This document shows positions 62,541-64,000 of a stretch of DNA of 64,000 nt, one piece after another. The notes below the pieces were generated by a model. That model saw only the letters and a program-made list of their open reading frames with translations. It was not told the origin of the DNA and made no database searches. The stretch's first letter is position 1. Every line of letters begins with the position of its first letter. Source of the DNA: Candidatus Formimonas warabiya (lineage in GTDB: Bacteria; Bacillota; Dehalobacteriia; Dehalobacteriales; Dehalobacteriaceae); assembly GCF_002777255.1 (NCBI RefSeq), contig NZ_CP017634.1:3112903-3176902 (forward strand), read 5' to 3'. The position numbers were made by a program, and so were the translations under genes.

Positions 62541-63725
62541 TTATTTGTTTTGCAAGGCGGCAACTCCCGGCAGCTCTTTCCCTTCCAGGAATTCCAGGGA
62601 TGCTCCTCCTCCGGTGGAAATATGGGTAATCTTCCCTTCCAGACCCGTTTTATGTACAGCCGCCACCGAGTCTCCCCCGCCTACAATGCTCACGGCCTGG
62701 GCCTCAGCCACCGCTTTGACAATCTCTTCGGTGCCTTTGGCGAAAGCTTCCATTTCGAATACGCCCATGGGCCCGTTCCAGATAATGGTCTTTGCCTGCC
62801 GGACAATTTTTCCGAAAGCGGCCCGGCTCGCCGGCCCGATATCCAATGCCATCCAATCGGCAGGCACTTGACCCACCCCGACAACCTGGTGCTTGGCGTC
62901 GGCAGCCAAGGCCTCTCCGACTACTAAATCCTCCGGCAAAAGGAGCCCTACTCCTTTTTCTTGGGCCTGTTTCATGAGAGAGCGGGCTAAATCCAATTTA
63001 TCCGTTTCCACCAAGGATTTCCCCATCTCTTTTCCCTGGGCGGCAAGAAAGGTATTGGCCATGCCCCCGCCCATGATCAGGACGTTTACTTTGGTGATCA
63101 GATTTTGGATCACACCAATCTTGTCGGATACTTTGGCGCCTCCTAAAATCCCCACAAAGGGCCGCTCAGGATGCTCCAGGGCCCGACCCATGATGCCGAT
63201 TTCGCTCTGCATCAAGAATCCGGCCACTGCCGGCAGATATTGGGCAATCCCGGCCGTGGAGGCATGGGCCCGATGGGCGGTACCAAAAGCGTCGTTCACA
63301 TAAATTTCCGCAAGGGCAGCCAGTTTTTGAGCAAAAGCGGCATCATTTTCTTCTTCTTCCTTATGAAAGCGCAGGTTTTCCAGCAGAAGCACATCTCCCG
63401 GCCTCATGGTTTCGATCATTCCCTCTGGTTCCGCCCCAATACAATCTTTGGCATACAAGACATCCGGTCCGATCAGCTCTTTCAATTTTGCCGCCACAGG
63501 AGCCATGGTGTATTTTTCATTCACTTTTCCTTTGGGCCGTCCCAAATGAGACATGAGAATCACTACAGCCCCTTTCTCCCGTAAATAGCTAATTGTCGGT
63601 AAAGCCGCCGTGATTCTGGTCTCATCCGTAATCTTTCCCTGATCATCAACAGGGACATTAAAGTCCACCCGGACAATCACTTTTTTTCCTTTGACATCAA
63701 TATCCTGAATGGTTTTCTTGTTCAT
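62541..63725 (-). CDS. pgk: Phosphoglycerate kinase
   Basis: A 394-residue enzyme with the substrate-binding [29 protein letters not shown], and nucleotide-binding [21 protein letters not shown] and [20 protein letters not shown]. It makes ATP and 3-phosphoglycerate in lower glycolysis. It is the first gene of the run in this window; gap is expected upstream but lies outside the window or elsewhere. Confidence 0.97.
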   Translation of the reverse strand: MNKKTIQDIDVKGKKVIVRVDFNVPVDDQGKITDETRITAALPTISYLREKGAVVILMSHLGRPKGKVNEKYTMAPVAAKLKELIGPDVLYAKDCIGAEPEGMIETMRPGDVLLLENLRFHKEEEENDAAFAQKLAALAEIYVNDAFGTAHRAHASTAGIAQYLPAVAGFLMQSEIGIMGRALEHPERPFVGILGGAKVSDKIGVIQNLITKVNVLIMGGGMANTFLAAQGKEMGKSLVETDKLDLARSLMKQAQEKGVGLLLPEDLVVGEALAADAKHQVVGVGQVPADWMALDIGPASRAAFGKIVRQAKTIIWNGPMGVFEMEAFAKGTEEIVKAVAEAQAVSIVGGGDSVAAVHKTGLEGKITHISTGGGASLEFLEGKELPGVAALQNK

Positions 63726-63756
63726 TTCACAAACCCCCTATTGGAGCAAATACTTC

Positions 63757-63789
63757 ATTCAGATGGAGGTCCTTTTAGTCCATCTGAAT
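63757..63789. promoter_or_regulatory. Hairpin in the pgk leader
   Basis: ATTCAGATGGA and TCCATCTGAAT are 11-bp inverted arms about 32-64 bp before the pgk start. There is no U-run on the minus strand, so a processing or attenuation structure is as likely as a terminator. Confidence 0.45.
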
Positions 63790-63799
63790 TCTGACGCAA

Positions 63800-63841
63800 G
63801 TTCTTAACTTGCTAAGTGATTTTCTTAGCAAGTTTTAGAAC
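63800..63841. promoter_or_regulatory. Second long hairpin upstream of pgk
   Basis: AACTTGCTAAG (63806-63816) and CTTAGCAAGTT (63824-63834) pair perfectly, and GTTCT/AGAAC extends the stem with an internal bulge. With the hairpin at 63757 it makes a structured leader or a relic of an upstream gene end. Confidence 0.45.
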
Positions 63842-63873
63842 TGCTAATACAGAGTGAGAACTGCAGATGCATG

Positions 63874-63942
63874 ACTTAATTGGCGTTGGACCCCCGCCAT
63901 TAGAATATCCCCAATCAATGGGGAGGCTTACGCCAAGTTAGT
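63874..63942. repeat. Structured inverted repeat at the window end
   Basis: ACTTAATTGGCGT (63874-63886) and ACGCCAAGTTAGT (63930-63942) are imperfect inverted arms enclosing a GGCGG/CCCCCGCC-type region and an inner CCCCA/TGGGG stem (63909-63923). It may be the end of an IS200/IS605-like element or a structured RNA; the rest lies outside the window. Confidence 0.35.
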
Positions 63943-64000
63943 CAGGTGAAAAACGAATTGACAATTGGGGTGCCAATGTCAATGTCTCAAAAACATCCCC

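Noticed and set aside
60168..63725. Long opposite-strand frames in the glycolytic genes
   Set aside because: They are shadows of highly conserved genes on the minus strand.

Overview
The window looks like a chromosomal segment of a spore-forming, anaerobic Firmicute (class Clostridia, probably Peptococcaceae-like). The grounds are the gene order pgk-tpiA-gpmI-eno-secG ... rnr-smpB-ssrA, strong GGAGG ribosome binding sites, copper-amine-oxidase-like surface domains, an MttB-family methyltransferase with a sigma-54 activator, and a DUF1638 gene. The genus is not determinable by eye.

Region 1 (1-24 kb) is accessory and surface-related. It holds an alpha/beta hydrolase, a 1394-residue GLUG-repeat surface protein with a tiny peptide gene behind it, an IclR regulator, a lipoprotein, two copper-amine-oxidase-like surface proteins, a B12-binding radical SAM protein, a DUF2975/Xre pair, a DedA-PAP2 fusion whose phosphatase motifs have been replaced, a secreted protein with five NlpC/P60-like modules of which one is catalytic, a Tyr/Asn-rich cupin and a membrane transglutaminase. 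Between them lie gene fragments (uppP, ECF sigma factor, dedA, metallophosphoesterase) and copies of a dispersed intergenic repeat of about 130-190 bp.

Region 2 (24.1-27.6 kb) appears to be a decayed leader-peptide-dependent export locus of NHLM type. It has a Cys-rich leader-like peptide, a STAS protein, a degenerate anti-sigma-like ATPase, the first residues of the HlyD-like secretion protein, and a frameshifted MalT-type LuxR regulator.

Region 3 (27.6-52.2 kb) is a nest of mobile DNA. A recombinase-in-trio (RIT) element (28743-32249) sits exactly at the conserved Q-G-G codons of group II intron reverse transcriptases, and its two flanks are the 5' halves of two different introns facing each other. 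The right-hand intron half belongs to an IS3-family element that carries the group II intron as a passenger. A full copy lies at 47802-52024 and a truncated inverted copy at 32243-35079, giving inverted arms of 2.84 kb around 12.7 kb. Inside that loop are a sigma-54 activator, a divergent mttB-like / QueG-like / DUF1638 operon behind a textbook -24/-12 promoter, a PadR-DUF4180 fusion, an MFS transporter with a possible second sigma-54 promoter and three repeated palindromes, and an FMN-binding glutamate-synthase-like protein.

Region 4 (52.2-64 kb) is core genome, all on the minus strand: pgk, tpiA, gpmI, eno, secG, a PaaI thioesterase, a cysteine desulfurase, thiI, rnr, smpB and ssrA. The tmRNA gene (tag ANDNYALAA) is interrupted in its T-loop by a 234-nt group I intron.
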